A DNA stretch of 64,000 nt, from contig NZ_MJIE01000001.1 of NCBI RefSeq assembly GCF_001940235.1, forward strand, positions 2,542,001 through 2,606,000. Direction: 5' to 3'. Below are positions 44,933 to 53,165 of the stretch, one piece after another. Numbering within the stretch: position 1 is the stretch's first letter; each line of letters begins with the position of its first letter. Origin of the DNA: Hornefia porci. GTDB lineage: Bacteria > Bacillota > Clostridia > Peptostreptococcales > Anaerovoracaceae. The notes beneath the pieces were generated by a model. It had not been told where the DNA came from. It saw only the letters and a program-made list of their open reading frames with translations, and searched no databases. The position numbers were made by a program, and so were the translations under genes.

Positions 44933-44955
44933 GAACGAACGTTTTGTGCTATACT
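44933..44955 (+). promoter_or_regulatory. Promoter of the XRE-GNAT pair with LexA-like box
   Basis: TATACT (44950-44955) is a -10 element. GAAC-N4-GTTT at 44933-44944 fits the half sites of the Firmicute LexA box (GAAC-N4-GTTC) with one change. Damage control is possible but not shown. Confidence 0.4.
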
Positions 44956-45002
44956 GGATTGAGTTATAAGTCAAGTAATTGAGACGCACAGCGGAGAAGA
45001 AT

Positions 45003-45221
45003 ATGCTGAAGAATAATATAGAAATGGATGTAAAAATGAGATGTATCGAGAAGTCCACCACTCAGGCGAAGATCGCTGAGAACATCGGTACATCGCCGTC
45101 ATATGTGAATAAGATCGTCCGCAGCAAAGAACAGATCATGAACAAGACCTTCCTGGCAATGATGGAGGATCTGGGCTTTGACGTGGAACTGCATTATGTG
45201 GAGAGGGAAGATAAGAAATGA
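45003..45221 (+). CDS. Small helix-turn-helix (XRE-like) protein
   Basis: 72 residues. MRCIEKSTTQAKIAENIGTSPSYVNKIVRSKEQIMNKTFLAMMEDLGFDVEL is a compact Cro-like DNA-binding fold. The ATG at 45003 follows GCGGAGAAG. Its last 4 bases overlap the start of the GNAT gene. This arrangement, a small XRE antitoxin-like protein with a GNAT enzyme, recalls toxin-antitoxin modules, though the GNAT partner is longer than the usual toxins. Confidence 0.8.
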   Translation: MLKNNIEMDVKMRCIEKSTTQAKIAENIGTSPSYVNKIVRSKEQIMNKTFLAMMEDLGFDVELHYVEREDKK

Positions 45222-45832
45222 AGCAGGTCAAGGATAAAGAGTATGAACATTTTCAGCAATACCTCTACAATCAAGCGCATGGCTATATCTGGACGCCCGA
45301 CACGCTGGAGCTGATCTGCAGCTGGAATGACGGGGATCTGGAACGGATAGGAAAGCAGATTCTGGAAATGGCGGTCAGGCTCCGGAAGAGTGAGGTGGAC
45401 TTGCTGAAGGACTTCTTGCATGAGGCGATCTTCATTCCAAAAGGGGCGGAGCCACCGGAAAGGGATATCATCGAGAAACCGGAACTGCGTGTTTACACGG
45501 ATGACTTCGGAACCAGAAAGGGCGATAACTGTCTGGTGGCTGATTTCGGCGGGAAGGTTGTCGGTGCGGTTTGGACACGGATCATGAATGATTATGGCCA
45601 TGTAGATGATGAAACGCCGTCCTTTGCTATTTCGCTATTCAAGGAATACCGGGGACAGGGCATCGGCTCACAGCTGATGGTGAGGATGTTGGAACTGCTG
45701 AAGTGGCAGGGGTATGAGAAGGCTTCCCTGGCGAAACAGAAAGCGAACTATGCTGTGAAGATGTATGAGGATGTCGGGTTCAAGACTGTGGACGAGAATG
45801 CCGAAGAATATATTATGGTGTGCGAGTTGTAG
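45218..45832 (+). CDS. GNAT-family N-acetyltransferase
   Basis: 204 residues. The C-terminal half is a GNAT domain: LVADFGGKVVGAVWTRIM, acetyl-CoA loop KEYRGQGIGSQLMVRMLELL and NYAVKMYEDVGFKTVDE. The N-terminal 80 residues are helical and not recognised. It overlaps the small XRE gene by 4 bases (ATGA). The acceptor could be a small molecule or a macromolecule; the coupling to a DNA-binding protein leaves a regulatory or toxin-like role open. Confidence 0.85.
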   Translation: MKQVKDKEYEHFQQYLYNQAHGYIWTPDTLELICSWNDGDLERIGKQILEMAVRLRKSEVDLLKDFLHEAIFIPKGAEPPERDIIEKPELRVYTDDFGTRKGDNCLVADFGGKVVGAVWTRIMNDYGHVDDETPSFAISLFKEYRGQGIGSQLMVRMLELLKWQGYEKASLAKQKANYAVKMYEDVGFKTVDENAEEYIMVCEL

Positions 45833-45877
45833 AAAAAAGGCAGATGCTTGATTTGGACGGCTACTAAAGAAAAAGTG

Positions 45878-45904
45878 TTTGAGGTCACAATTTGTGACCT
45901 CAAA
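45878..45904. promoter_or_regulatory. Palindrome upstream of the ORF6N gene
   Basis: Perfect 12-bp arms TTTGAGGTCACA and TGTGACCTCAAA with a 3-base centre. It lies just before the ribosome site TGGAGGTG. A 27-base near-copy occurs inside the same gene at 46148-46174, two mismatches in the right arm. Confidence 0.7.
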
Positions 45905-45917
45905 GATGGAGGTGCAA

Positions 45918-46841
45918 ATGGCAAAAAAGGGACAGGAGCAGACGACGGATATTATTCCTGCGATAGCGGAAACTAAAGATATAAAGAGTCTGATTTATGT
46001 TGTTCGTGGGCAGCAGGTGATGTTGGACAGTGATCTTGCGATGCTCTATCAAGTTGAAACAAAAGTTTTCAATCAGGCTGTGACCAGAAATATAGATCGT
46101 TTTCCAGAAAATTTCAGATTTCAGCTGACAAAAGAGGAATTTGATGCTTTGAGGTCACAGATTGCAACCTCAAACGGAAGAGGCGGCAGAAGATATAGAC
46201 CGTACATGTTCACGGAGCAGGGCATAGCCATGTTGTCCGGTGTTCTTCGGAGTGATGTGGCAATTCAGGTGTCGATCCGGATAATGAATACCTTCGTTGA
46301 AATGCGGCGTTTCATCGCTAATAATGCACTGCTTTTTGAAAAAGTCAGCAATATAGAATTGAAGCAGCTGGAATACCAGAAAAGCACAGATGAGAAATTT
46401 GACAAAGTTTTCCAGTATATTGAGGATCATGCTGAATCAGAGCAAAAGGTGTTCTTTGATGGTCAGATATATGATGCCTTCAGCTTGATTACAACTATAA
46501 TACAGAAAGCACAGAAGGAAATCATCCTTATTGACGGATATGTTGATGTGGATACTTTGAACATTCTGGCGAAGAAGAATACCGGCGTTGACGTAAAGAT
46601 TTATACATTTGCGAGCGCACAGCTTACAAATAGGGATGCGGCTAACTTTAATGCACAGTATCCTACATTGACTGTAAAAAAGACGCAGGTGTTCCATGAC
46701 AGGTTCATTATTCTGGATGGAAAGACGGCTTACCATGTAGGGGCATCCATAAAGGATGCAGGAAAGAAGTGCTTTGGAATTTCGCTGATGGAGGATCCGG
46801 GCGTAGTGACAGATTTGCTGAATCGGCTGAAGACGGTATGA
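45918..46841 (+). CDS. ORF6N-domain protein with PLD-like C-terminus
   Basis: 307 residues. The N-terminal 110 residues form an ORF6N (KilA-N-related) DNA-binding domain (MLDSDLAMLYQVETKVFNQAVTRN, GGRRYRPYMFTEQGIAMLSGVL). A coiled region links to a PLD-like C-terminus (IILIDGYVDVDTLNIL, FHDRFIILDGKTAYHVGASIKDAG). Such proteins are common in phage-derived and defence-related loci. The ATG at 45918 follows TGGAGGTG; an upstream start at 45879 would read through the palindrome and yield LRSQFVTS-like residues that mimic an internal peptide of the protein. Confidence 0.88.
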   Translation: MAKKGQEQTTDIIPAIAETKDIKSLIYVVRGQQVMLDSDLAMLYQVETKVFNQAVTRNIDRFPENFRFQLTKEEFDALRSQIATSNGRGGRRYRPYMFTEQGIAMLSGVLRSDVAIQVSIRIMNTFVEMRRFIANNALLFEKVSNIELKQLEYQKSTDEKFDKVFQYIEDHAESEQKVFFDGQIYDAFSLITTIIQKAQKEIILIDGYVDVDTLNILAKKNTGVDVKIYTFASAQLTNRDAANFNAQYPTLTVKKTQVFHDRFIILDGKTAYHVGASIKDAGKKCFGISLMEDPGVVTDLLNRLKTV

Positions 46842-46923
46842 ATGATACGGATATGTGAAGTCGGTTTTCAGAAGGGAATGAAATTTTTTAAGAAAATCTG
46901 ATTGTCCCTATTGACAATACGCT

Positions 46924-47380
46924 GACGAGGCCCATAAATCCGGCGCGGAAAGCTATCAGAAAATTATCGATTACTATAAACCGGGATTCTGCCTGGGAAT
47001 GACGGCAAGTCCCGAGCGAACGGACGGATACGATGTCTATCGTCTGTTTGACAATAACATCGCGTATGAAATCCGTCTCCGTCAGGCGATGGAAGAGGAT
47101 CTGCTCTGTCCGTTCCATTATTTCGGTATTACGGATTTGGAAATAAACGGGGAAGAGATTGACAACAAAAGCAGATTCAATCTCATCACATGCGATGACC
47201 GAGTGGATTATGTTCTGCGCCAGGCGCAGTTCTACGGATATAGCGGAGAGCGTGTAAAGGGCCTGGTGTTCTGCAGCCGGAAGGATGCTGCACAGGAGCT
47301 TTCGAGGAAGTTTAATGAGCGCTGCTTTGAAGGACGTCGACTGAAAACCGCGTTCCTGTCGGGAGAAGATACGCAGGAAC
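46924..47380 (+). pseudogene. Helicase fragment (DEAH to mid-domain)
   Basis: Encodes 152 residues matching residues 353-504 of the intact helicase at 41322. Both ends are missing, and after the junction the frame runs into the NUDIX sequence in the wrong frame and stops at 47421. The ATG at 46999 lies inside motif III and has no ribosome site. Not expected to be functional. Confidence 0.88.
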
Positions 47381-47737
47381 GGCAGAATCCTGGCGACACA
47401 GAGAGGCTATGGAGAGTTTAAGGACGGATGGGAATTCCCCGGCGGAAAAACAGAACGCGGTGAAACCCCGCAGCAGGCTCTCATCCGGGAGATAAAGGAA
47501 GAACTGAAATCGGAGATCCGGGTTGGGGAGAAGCTGTGCACAGTTGAATACGACTATCCGAAATTTCATCTGACCATGCACTGCTTCTGGTGTGATTTGC
47601 TTGATGGCGAACCGGTTCTGCTGGAGCATGAGGCGGCCAGATGGCTGACCGCGGATGAGTTGAATTCTGTCGACTGGCTGCCGGCGGATGTTCAGGTGGT
47701 CGAGGCGATTCTGGCGGACAGCGCGAGCATATCCTGA
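47381..47737 (+). pseudogene. NUDIX hydrolase copy lacking its start
   Basis: Codes for residues 15-132 of the MutT-like protein at 44343 with an intact Nudix box. The first 14 codons are replaced by helicase sequence in another frame and no ATG, GTG or TTG with a ribosome site is visible upstream. The reading frame itself is undamaged and most differences from the intact copy are silent, so it was under selection until recently or diverged little. Confidence 0.8.
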
Positions 47738-47897
47738 TACTGCTTCAGGGAATGCCGAATCCGGTTCTATTTCGGAGATGAAGCGGCAGAATGTGATTCC
47801 TATCGTATTTTTATAAGATTTAGTGTGATCGTGAGTTATGATGACTGGAACAGGATTTCCCGCTTCGGCAAAAACGAGAAGCAGAAGACAGGGATAG

Positions 47898-47927
47898 TTG
47901 ATATTTTTGCCGATAATGTGGTATGCT
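47898..47927 (+). promoter_or_regulatory. Promoter of the Fic gene
   Basis: TTGATA (47898-47903), 18 bases, TATGCT (47922-47927), about 50 bases before the start codon. Confidence 0.55.
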
Positions 47928-47979
47928 ATACAGTAGATAAGTGTGTTTTTTTGATCTGATTTATGACGGAGGACAGCAG

Positions 47980-48870
47980 ATGCGATACCTTTCGGTTGCA
48001 GAGACAGCAAAAAAATGGGATGTGTCGGAGCGTAGTGTTAGAAACTATTGTGCCCAGGGACGTGTGAATGGAGCGTTTCTTACCGGCAAGACCTGGAATA
48101 TTCCCGAAAATGCAGAAAAAACAGAGCGCATCAACAAGAGAAAAGAAGAACCGATTACTCTCTTGAGTATTCTGAAAGAGCAGAAGGCGAGCAAATACTC
48201 CGGCGGAATTTACCATAAGACACAGATTGATTTGACATACAATTCCAACCATATCGAAGGCAGCTGTCTGACTCACGATCAGACCAGGTATATTTTTGAA
48301 ACCAACACGATCAGCATAGAAAATGAAGTTCTCAATGTTGATGATGTGATTGAAACAGCAAATCATTTCCGTTGCATTGATATGATTATTGATAACGCGA
48401 AAGCCTCTTTGACAGAGAAGTGTATCAAAGAGCTTCATCTGATTTTAAAGAACGGAACCAGCGATTCCAGAAAAGACTGGTTCGCAGTTGGCGACTACAA
48501 AAAACTTCCAAACGAGGTTGGTGGTATGGATACTGCCCTTCCGGAAGAAGTTGCCGATAAGATGAAAGCGTTACTGACAGAATATAATGCCAGGGAAGAA
48601 AAGACTTTAGAGGATATTCTGGACTTTCATGTAAAGTTTGAGCGAATCCATCCGTTCCAGGACGGTAACGGCCGTGTGGGCAGATTGATTATGTTCAAGG
48701 AATGCCTGAAATACAATATTGTTCCTTTCATTATTGAGGATAATCTGAAGATGTTCTATTACCGGGGATTGAAAGAGTGGAATAATGAAAAAGGCTACCT
48801 GGCAGACACTTGTCTGACCGCACAGGATAAATATAAAACATATTTGGACTATTTCAGGATCGCTTATTAA
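47980..48870 (+). CDS. Fic-domain protein (AMPylator-type) with N-terminal HTH
   Basis: 296 residues. The active-site loop HPFQDGNGRVGR (224-235) is a full Fic motif. An N-terminal inhibitory helix motif SNHIEG (89-94, with E93) marks it as a self-inhibited class II protein. Residues 1-42 look like a MerR-type or excisionase-type helix-turn-helix (VAETAKKWDVSERSVRNYCAQGRVNG). Fic enzymes usually transfer AMP to protein targets. The ATG at 47980 follows GGAGGACAG. It is directly behind the duplicated helicase-NUDIX piece, at the edge of the accessory island. Confidence 0.9.
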   Translation: MRYLSVAETAKKWDVSERSVRNYCAQGRVNGAFLTGKTWNIPENAEKTERINKRKEEPITLLSILKEQKASKYSGGIYHKTQIDLTYNSNHIEGSCLTHDQTRYIFETNTISIENEVLNVDDVIETANHFRCIDMIIDNAKASLTEKCIKELHLILKNGTSDSRKDWFAVGDYKKLPNEVGGMDTALPEEVADKMKALLTEYNAREEKTLEDILDFHVKFERIHPFQDGNGRVGRLIMFKECLKYNIVPFIIEDNLKMFYYRGLKEWNNEKGYLADTCLTAQDKYKTYLDYFRIAY

Positions 48871-48903
48871 GAAGGAAGATTTCCGAAGTGTTAAAGGCTC
48901 ATT

Positions 48904-48928
48904 CCAAAGTGTCAATTTGACACTTTGG
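48904..48928. repeat. Perfect 12-bp inverted repeat after the Fic gene
   Basis: CCAAAGTGTCAA and TTGACACTTTGG around a single T. A TATTTTT run follows 9 bases later. It may be the Fic gene terminator, or an operator. Confidence 0.65.
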
Positions 48929-48944
48929 GAAATGAGATATTTTT

Positions 48945-48961
48945 GTGCGCTCGCCGGACAC
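48945..48961 (+). other. Short sequence resembling a group II intron 5' end
   Basis: GTGCGCTCGCCGGACAC sits right behind a hairpin and T run, like the intron end at 31561. Only the first bases agree, so this may be a coincidence or a tiny remnant. Confidence 0.3.
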
Positions 48962-49020
48962 AAAAAAAACGGAGGCCTGCCGCGGGAAACATTTCGCCAA
49001 TGTTTCCCGCGGCAGTCTCC
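48962..49020 (-). terminator. Terminator of the NSS transporter operon
   Basis: A 17-bp stem (CTGCCGCGGGAAACATT with its complement) followed on the minus strand by eight T. Confidence 0.88.
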
Positions 49021-49045
49021 ATTTTGATTCCATGAAGTCCGCCGT

Positions 49046-49177
49046 TCAGGACGCGTGCTTTTCTTCCTGTTCGGCCCTTTTTTTGTTGGCGTGGAAATAG
49101 AAGCTGATGCTGAAGATGAAGCCTCCCCACAGGAGTCCGCATCCGATAATCATCATGGTAATTGCTGCGCTACTCAT
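49046..49177 (-). CDS. Small subunit of NSS-family transporter (MetS-like)
   Basis: 43 residues: one membrane helix (ITMMIIGCGLLWGGFIFSIS) and a charged tail (HANKKRAEQEEKHAS). This fits the methionine/alanine importer small subunit family, which is always encoded next to an NSS transporter. The ATG lies inside the last codons of the transporter gene (8-base overlap) and GGAGG precedes it, within the transporter's coding sequence. It is too short for most gene finders. Confidence 0.9.
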   Translation of the reverse strand: MSSAAITMMIIGCGLLWGGFIFSISFYFHANKKRAEQEEKHAS

Positions 49178-50684
49178 ACAGTGCCACCTCCTTTGTGGTC
49201 AGCGGATCAAGGGTCGCATAGCCCTCGCGGCTCTTCGCGTTGTTCAGCACGATGGCGCCGATGACGACGATCAGCAGAGAGCCCCATCCGAAAATATTGA
49301 TATCCAGCTGGCTGTATTCACCGTAGCCGTTGAGCACGAAGCCGCGGGTGTTCAGGAAGGTCATGATGCCCAGCATGATCACCGTGACGAACTTCAGGCA
49401 GCCGATGAACCAGACCTTGGAAGCCGGGAAGTTGGAATAGCGGTTTGCCATCTGACGGATGCGCTCCAGCTTGAAGAACCAGCCGACCAGGATCAGCTCA
49501 AGGAATCCGGAAACGGCGAGTCCGATATTGTTGATGAAGGCGTCCAGGATATCCAGGATGTTCAGCCCGGCACCCGTGATGAAGAAGATGCTCAGGAGGA
49601 ACGCCGGAACCAGTGTGAAGGTGACAGCTCTGTTGTGGGAAATCTCGAATTTGTCTTTCACTGCGGTGACGATTACCTGAGAAATCGATACCAGCGAGGT
49701 GATACCGGCCACGAACAGCGCGCCGAAGAAGCATACGCCGGTCAGCGCCTGCATGGTGGGCAGAGAACTGATGGCGGTCGGGAAGGTCATGAAGGCCAGT
49801 CCGACGCCGGCGCCTGCAACCTGTTCGACAGGCACGCCCTGGGAATACGCCATGAAACCGATAATGCTGAAGACGCCGATGCCGGCGAACAGCTCGAACC
49901 CGTGGTTTGCGGTCGCAGTGATGAACGCGCTGTTGACCACGTCAGTTTCCATCGGCAGATAGCTGGAATAAGAAATCATGATTCCGAAAGCGATGGACAG
50001 ACTGTAGAAGATCTGGCCGTAGGCCGCGATCCAGACATTCGGTTTGGTTAGCGAGGACCAGTCAGGATTGAACATGTACTGCAGACCGTCTGCCGCATGG
50101 GGCAGCGTGATTCCGCGGATGACCAGGACGCAGGTCAGCACCATCAGGATCGGCAGTCCGATCTTGCAGGCCATTTCGACGCCTCTGGAGATGCCGCGGT
50201 ACATGATGACCGCCGCCAGCGCCCATACGACGATGAACGGGATCAGAAGATTGGTCTGGATTCCGCCCAGGGTATGTGCGTTCGCGGTTACGCCCAGGAA
50301 TTTAACAAAGAATTTCGTCGGATCTGAACCCCACGCCTGTGTAAAGGAAAAACCGACGTAGGACAGTGTCCATACGATAATCGCGAAATAATAGATCAGA
50401 ATCATGAAGGAAATCATGACCTGTACCCAGCCAAGCCATTCAAAACGGCGGTTCAGCCGGGCCAGTGCGGCGGGGGCGCCGCCGCGGTAGGATTTACCGA
50501 TGGTATACTCCATGATTAAAATCGGGATTCCCGCCGTGATGATGGCGATCAGGTAAGGCAGAAGGAAGGCTCCGCCTCCGTTATTTGCCGCCACGTACGG
50601 AAATCGCCAGAGATTGCCCAGGCCAACGGCAGAGCCGATTGCCGAGACAATAAAACCAACTTTAGAATTCCATTGTTCTCTCAT
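49170..50684 (-). CDS. Sodium-dependent NSS-family transporter (SNF, MetP-like)
   Basis: 504 residues with twelve membrane segments. The start WNSKVGFIVSAIGSAVGLGNLWRFPYVAANNGGGAFL is the invariant first segment of neurotransmitter:sodium symporters, including the unwound Na+ site. Relatives import methionine, alanine, tryptophan or tyrosine. The overlapping small subunit favours the methionine/alanine type. A consensus promoter lies about 90 bases upstream. Confidence 0.92.
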   Translation of the reverse strand: MREQWNSKVGFIVSAIGSAVGLGNLWRFPYVAANNGGGAFLLPYLIAIITAGIPILIMEYTIGKSYRGGAPAALARLNRRFEWLGWVQVMISFMILIYYFAIIVWTLSYVGFSFTQAWGSDPTKFFVKFLGVTANAHTLGGIQTNLLIPFIVVWALAAVIMYRGISRGVEMACKIGLPILMVLTCVLVIRGITLPHAADGLQYMFNPDWSSLTKPNVWIAAYGQIFYSLSIAFGIMISYSSYLPMETDVVNSAFITATANHGFELFAGIGVFSIIGFMAYSQGVPVEQVAGAGVGLAFMTFPTAISSLPTMQALTGVCFFGALFVAGITSLVSISQVIVTAVKDKFEISHNRAVTFTLVPAFLLSIFFITGAGLNILDILDAFINNIGLAVSGFLELILVGWFFKLERIRQMANRYSNFPASKVWFIGCLKFVTVIMLGIMTFLNTRGFVLNGYGEYSQLDINIFGWGSLLIVVIGAIVLNNAKSREGYATLDPLTTKEVALYE

Positions 50685-50770
50685 TTACACTCTCCTCATT
50701 TCGAACTCAAAAACTCAGGTTTCATAATAATTGCATTATTCGCGCATGTATAGATACAAACGCAAAGACA

Positions 50771-50799
50771 ATTATATAAAAACGGCATGAAAATGTCAA
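50771..50799 (-). promoter_or_regulatory. Consensus sigma-70 promoter of the NSS operon
   Basis: On the minus strand TTGACA, exactly 17 bases, TATAAT: a perfect match. The remaining 300 bases up to 51096 hold a GC-rich block (50920-50970) with no gene and no clear terminator. Confidence 0.88.
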
Positions 50800-51096
50800 T
50801 ATCAATAATTTATTCGACAGAAATTTGTTCGCAAAAACAAAATACGGCCGCTGCGCCAGAGGGTTTTCGTCCCGAACCACGAATTTAAGAGTCTCTTCGC
50901 AGGGATGTTCGGGGGATTTTCGCGGCCCTCCCTCGGGGGCTTTTCGCGGGCCCCGGCGCAGATTTTTTTGTTGCCGGAGACTCCATGAACCGATTGATTT
51001 TCGCGTGCATCTCTGCTAAACTTGCAGTATACGGAAGAGAATATCTGGAAGCCTGCTAATAAAATGTCAAGCAGGAATTTGGGAGGAGAATATCTG

Positions 51097-52890
51097 ATGA
51101 ACGATAAAATTACAGATTCCATCGTCTATGTCGGTGTGAATGATTACGATATCGATCTGTTTGAGGGACATTATGTTGTTCCGGAGGGGATGGCGTACAA
51201 CTCCTACGTGATTCTGGATCAGAAGGTTGCGGTCATGGACACCGTCGACCAGAGGAAGACGTCAGAGTGGCTTCAGAATGTCTACTGTGTCCTTCAGGGG
51301 CGCCGGCCGGATTATCTCGTTGTACAGCATATGGAACCGGATCATTCCGCATCGATTCAGGCGTTTCTGAATACGTACCCGGAGACGACGGTGGTCGGCA
51401 ACAGCAAGATCTTTCAGATGATTCATCAGTTCTTCCCGGAGCTCACGCTGAAAAACAAGCTGGAGGTCGGAGACGGGGATACGCTGCGGCTGGGAACCCA
51501 TGAACTGACTTTTGTGTTCGCTCCCATGGTTCATTGGCCTGAGGTGATGGTTACATACGATGCGGCGGATCGGGTTCTGTTCTCTGCGGACGGATTCGGG
51601 AAATTCGGATCCCGGGATGCGGGCGGTGACTGGGCCTGCGAGGCGAGACGCTATTATTTCGGTATCGTCGGCAAATACGGGGAGCAGGTACAGAATCTGC
51701 TGAAGAAGGCCGCCGGTCTGGACATTGCGATGATCTGCCCTCTGCACGGCCCGGTGCTGACGGAGAATCTCGGCTATTATCTGGGACTGTACGACACCTG
51801 GTCCAGCTACCAGCCGGAGGATGACGGTGTGTGCATCTGTTATACCTCTGTTTACGGGCATACAAAGAAGGCCGCGGAGATGCTCTGCACTGAGCTGCAG
51901 GATAAAGGCGTTCCGGAGGTGGTGCTCCACGATCTGGCCAGAAGCGATATTTCGGAGTGCGTTGAGGATGCGTTCCGTCTGGATAAGCTTGTGCTGGCCA
52001 CCACGACCTTCAACTCGGAGATCTTCCCGTTCATGCGGGAGTTCATCGATCATCTGGTGGAGCGCAACTATCAGAAGCGGACTGTCGCGCTGATTGAAAA
52101 CGGTTCCTGGGCACCGAACGCCATTAATGTCATGAAGGCAGCCTTCAGGGATTCCAGGGATATTTTGTTTACGGAGAATAATGTAACGATTCTGTCCGCG
52201 CTGAATCAGGAGAGCACGGAGAAACTCCATGCGCTGGCGGATGAACTGGCCATGGATTATGCCGGCGCGCAGATCAGCCGCAGACAGACCATCGATCCGA
52301 CGGCGCAGTTCCGCATCGGCTACGGACTTTACGTGGTGACCTGCAACGACGGGAATAAACACAACGGACAGATCGTGAACACGGTTTCACAGGTGGCTTC
52401 TAATCCGGATCGGTTCGCCGTGAACCTGAATAAATCCAATTACACTGCGGAGGTGATTTACCGGACCGGCGTGCTGAATGTCTGCGTGCTGAATCAGCAG
52501 GCTCCCTTCCGGATCTTTGAGCACTTCGGCTTTCAGTCCGGTCGTGATGTGGACAAGTTCGCGGATTACCGGCACTACGGGATTTCCTCCAACGGGCTGG
52601 CGTATCTGAGCAGGTATGCCAACGCCTATCTGTCCATGAAAGTGACCGGAATCGTGGATATGGGCTCTCACTGGATGTTCGTCTGTGAGCTGACGGAATC
52701 CGCGGTGCTGAATTCTGTGGAAACGATGACCTATTCCTGGTATCAGCAGAACGTCAAACCGAAGCCCGAGGCGAAGGGCAAGGGCTGGGTGTGCAGCGTC
52801 TGCGGGTACGTCTATGAGGGAGAGGAGCTTCCCGAGGACTTCATCTGTCCGCTGTGCAAGCATCCGGCAAGCGACTTCCGCAGGCTGTAA
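51097..52890 (+). CDS. Flavodiiron protein with flavin reductase and rubredoxin domains
   Basis: 597 residues in four modules. A metallo-beta-lactamase-like diiron domain (1-250) has H78-x-E80-x-D82-H83. A flavodoxin domain follows (about 255-400, CICYTSVYGHTKKAAEML). Then a flavin-reductase-like domain (about 410-545) and a C-terminal rubredoxin (about 552-597, CSVCGYVYEG and CPLCKHP). It reduces oxygen or nitric oxide at the diiron site, with electrons passed inside one chain, and protects anaerobes. The ATG at 51097 follows GGGAGGAG; the longer frame from 51022 has no ribosome site. Confidence 0.93.
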   Translation: MNDKITDSIVYVGVNDYDIDLFEGHYVVPEGMAYNSYVILDQKVAVMDTVDQRKTSEWLQNVYCVLQGRRPDYLVVQHMEPDHSASIQAFLNTYPETTVVGNSKIFQMIHQFFPELTLKNKLEVGDGDTLRLGTHELTFVFAPMVHWPEVMVTYDAADRVLFSADGFGKFGSRDAGGDWACEARRYYFGIVGKYGEQVQNLLKKAAGLDIAMICPLHGPVLTENLGYYLGLYDTWSSYQPEDDGVCICYTSVYGHTKKAAEMLCTELQDKGVPEVVLHDLARSDISECVEDAFRLDKLVLATTTFNSEIFPFMREFIDHLVERNYQKRTVALIENGSWAPNAINVMKAAFRDSRDILFTENNVTILSALNQESTEKLHALADELAMDYAGAQISRRQTIDPTAQFRIGYGLYVVTCNDGNKHNGQIVNTVSQVASNPDRFAVNLNKSNYTAEVIYRTGVLNVCVLNQQAPFRIFEHFGFQSGRDVDKFADYRHYGISSNGLAYLSRYANAYLSMKVTGIVDMGSHWMFVCELTESAVLNSVETMTYSWYQQNVKPKPEAKGKGWVCSVCGYVYEGEELPEDFICPLCKHPASDFRRL

Positions 52891-53042
52891 CGGCAGGTAC
52901 TGTTCGCCGGTGCGCACTGGAGTATATCATGCCTGCACTGTTCGCTGGCATACAAATTGCAACTTATATGGCCAAAGTAAATCTGCCGCCCGGGGGAACT
53001 GATCCGGGTGAAATGACGGAGGCCTGATGAAATGACAGGGAT

Positions 53043-53071
53043 GAAGCCCTGCCCGGAGAGGGCGGGGCTTC
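53043..53071 (+). terminator. Hairpin, probable terminator after the flavodiiron gene
   Basis: GAAGCCCTGCCC pairs with GGGCGGGGCTTC (one mismatch) over a 5-base loop. No long T run follows, so it is a weak call. Upstream, at 52897-52950, two direct copies of a CACTGTTCGC-type motif occur. Confidence 0.5.
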
Positions 53072-53165
53072 TGCATTTCCGGCCCGGGGCGGCAGGATTT
53101 CTGCAACACTGTTGCAGAGGGACAACAAAGAAATAACCCGAAGAAAGAATACCGGAGGTGGGTCA

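Larger units (their letters stand above)
46924..47885 (+). repeat. Partial, internally deleted duplication of the helicase-NUDIX region
   Basis: Bases 46924-47380 match 42378-42834 and 47381-47885 match 44385-44889, both without length change. By eye there are about 4 mismatches in the first block and about 15 in the second. The junction lies at a shared AAC, so 1550 bases (42835-44384) are missing. The copy begins exactly at the codon for the first residue of the DEAH box. Confidence 0.92.

Noticed and set aside
46999..47421. Open frame as an independent small helicase gene
   Set aside because: It is the middle of a duplicated helicase fragment without ribosome site, ending out of frame in NUDIX sequence.
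50685..51096. Possible riboswitch or T-box before the NSS transporter or flavodiiron gene
   Set aside because: The transporter leader is under 100 bases from a consensus promoter, and no conserved T-box or riboswitch motif is visible in the GC-rich remainder.
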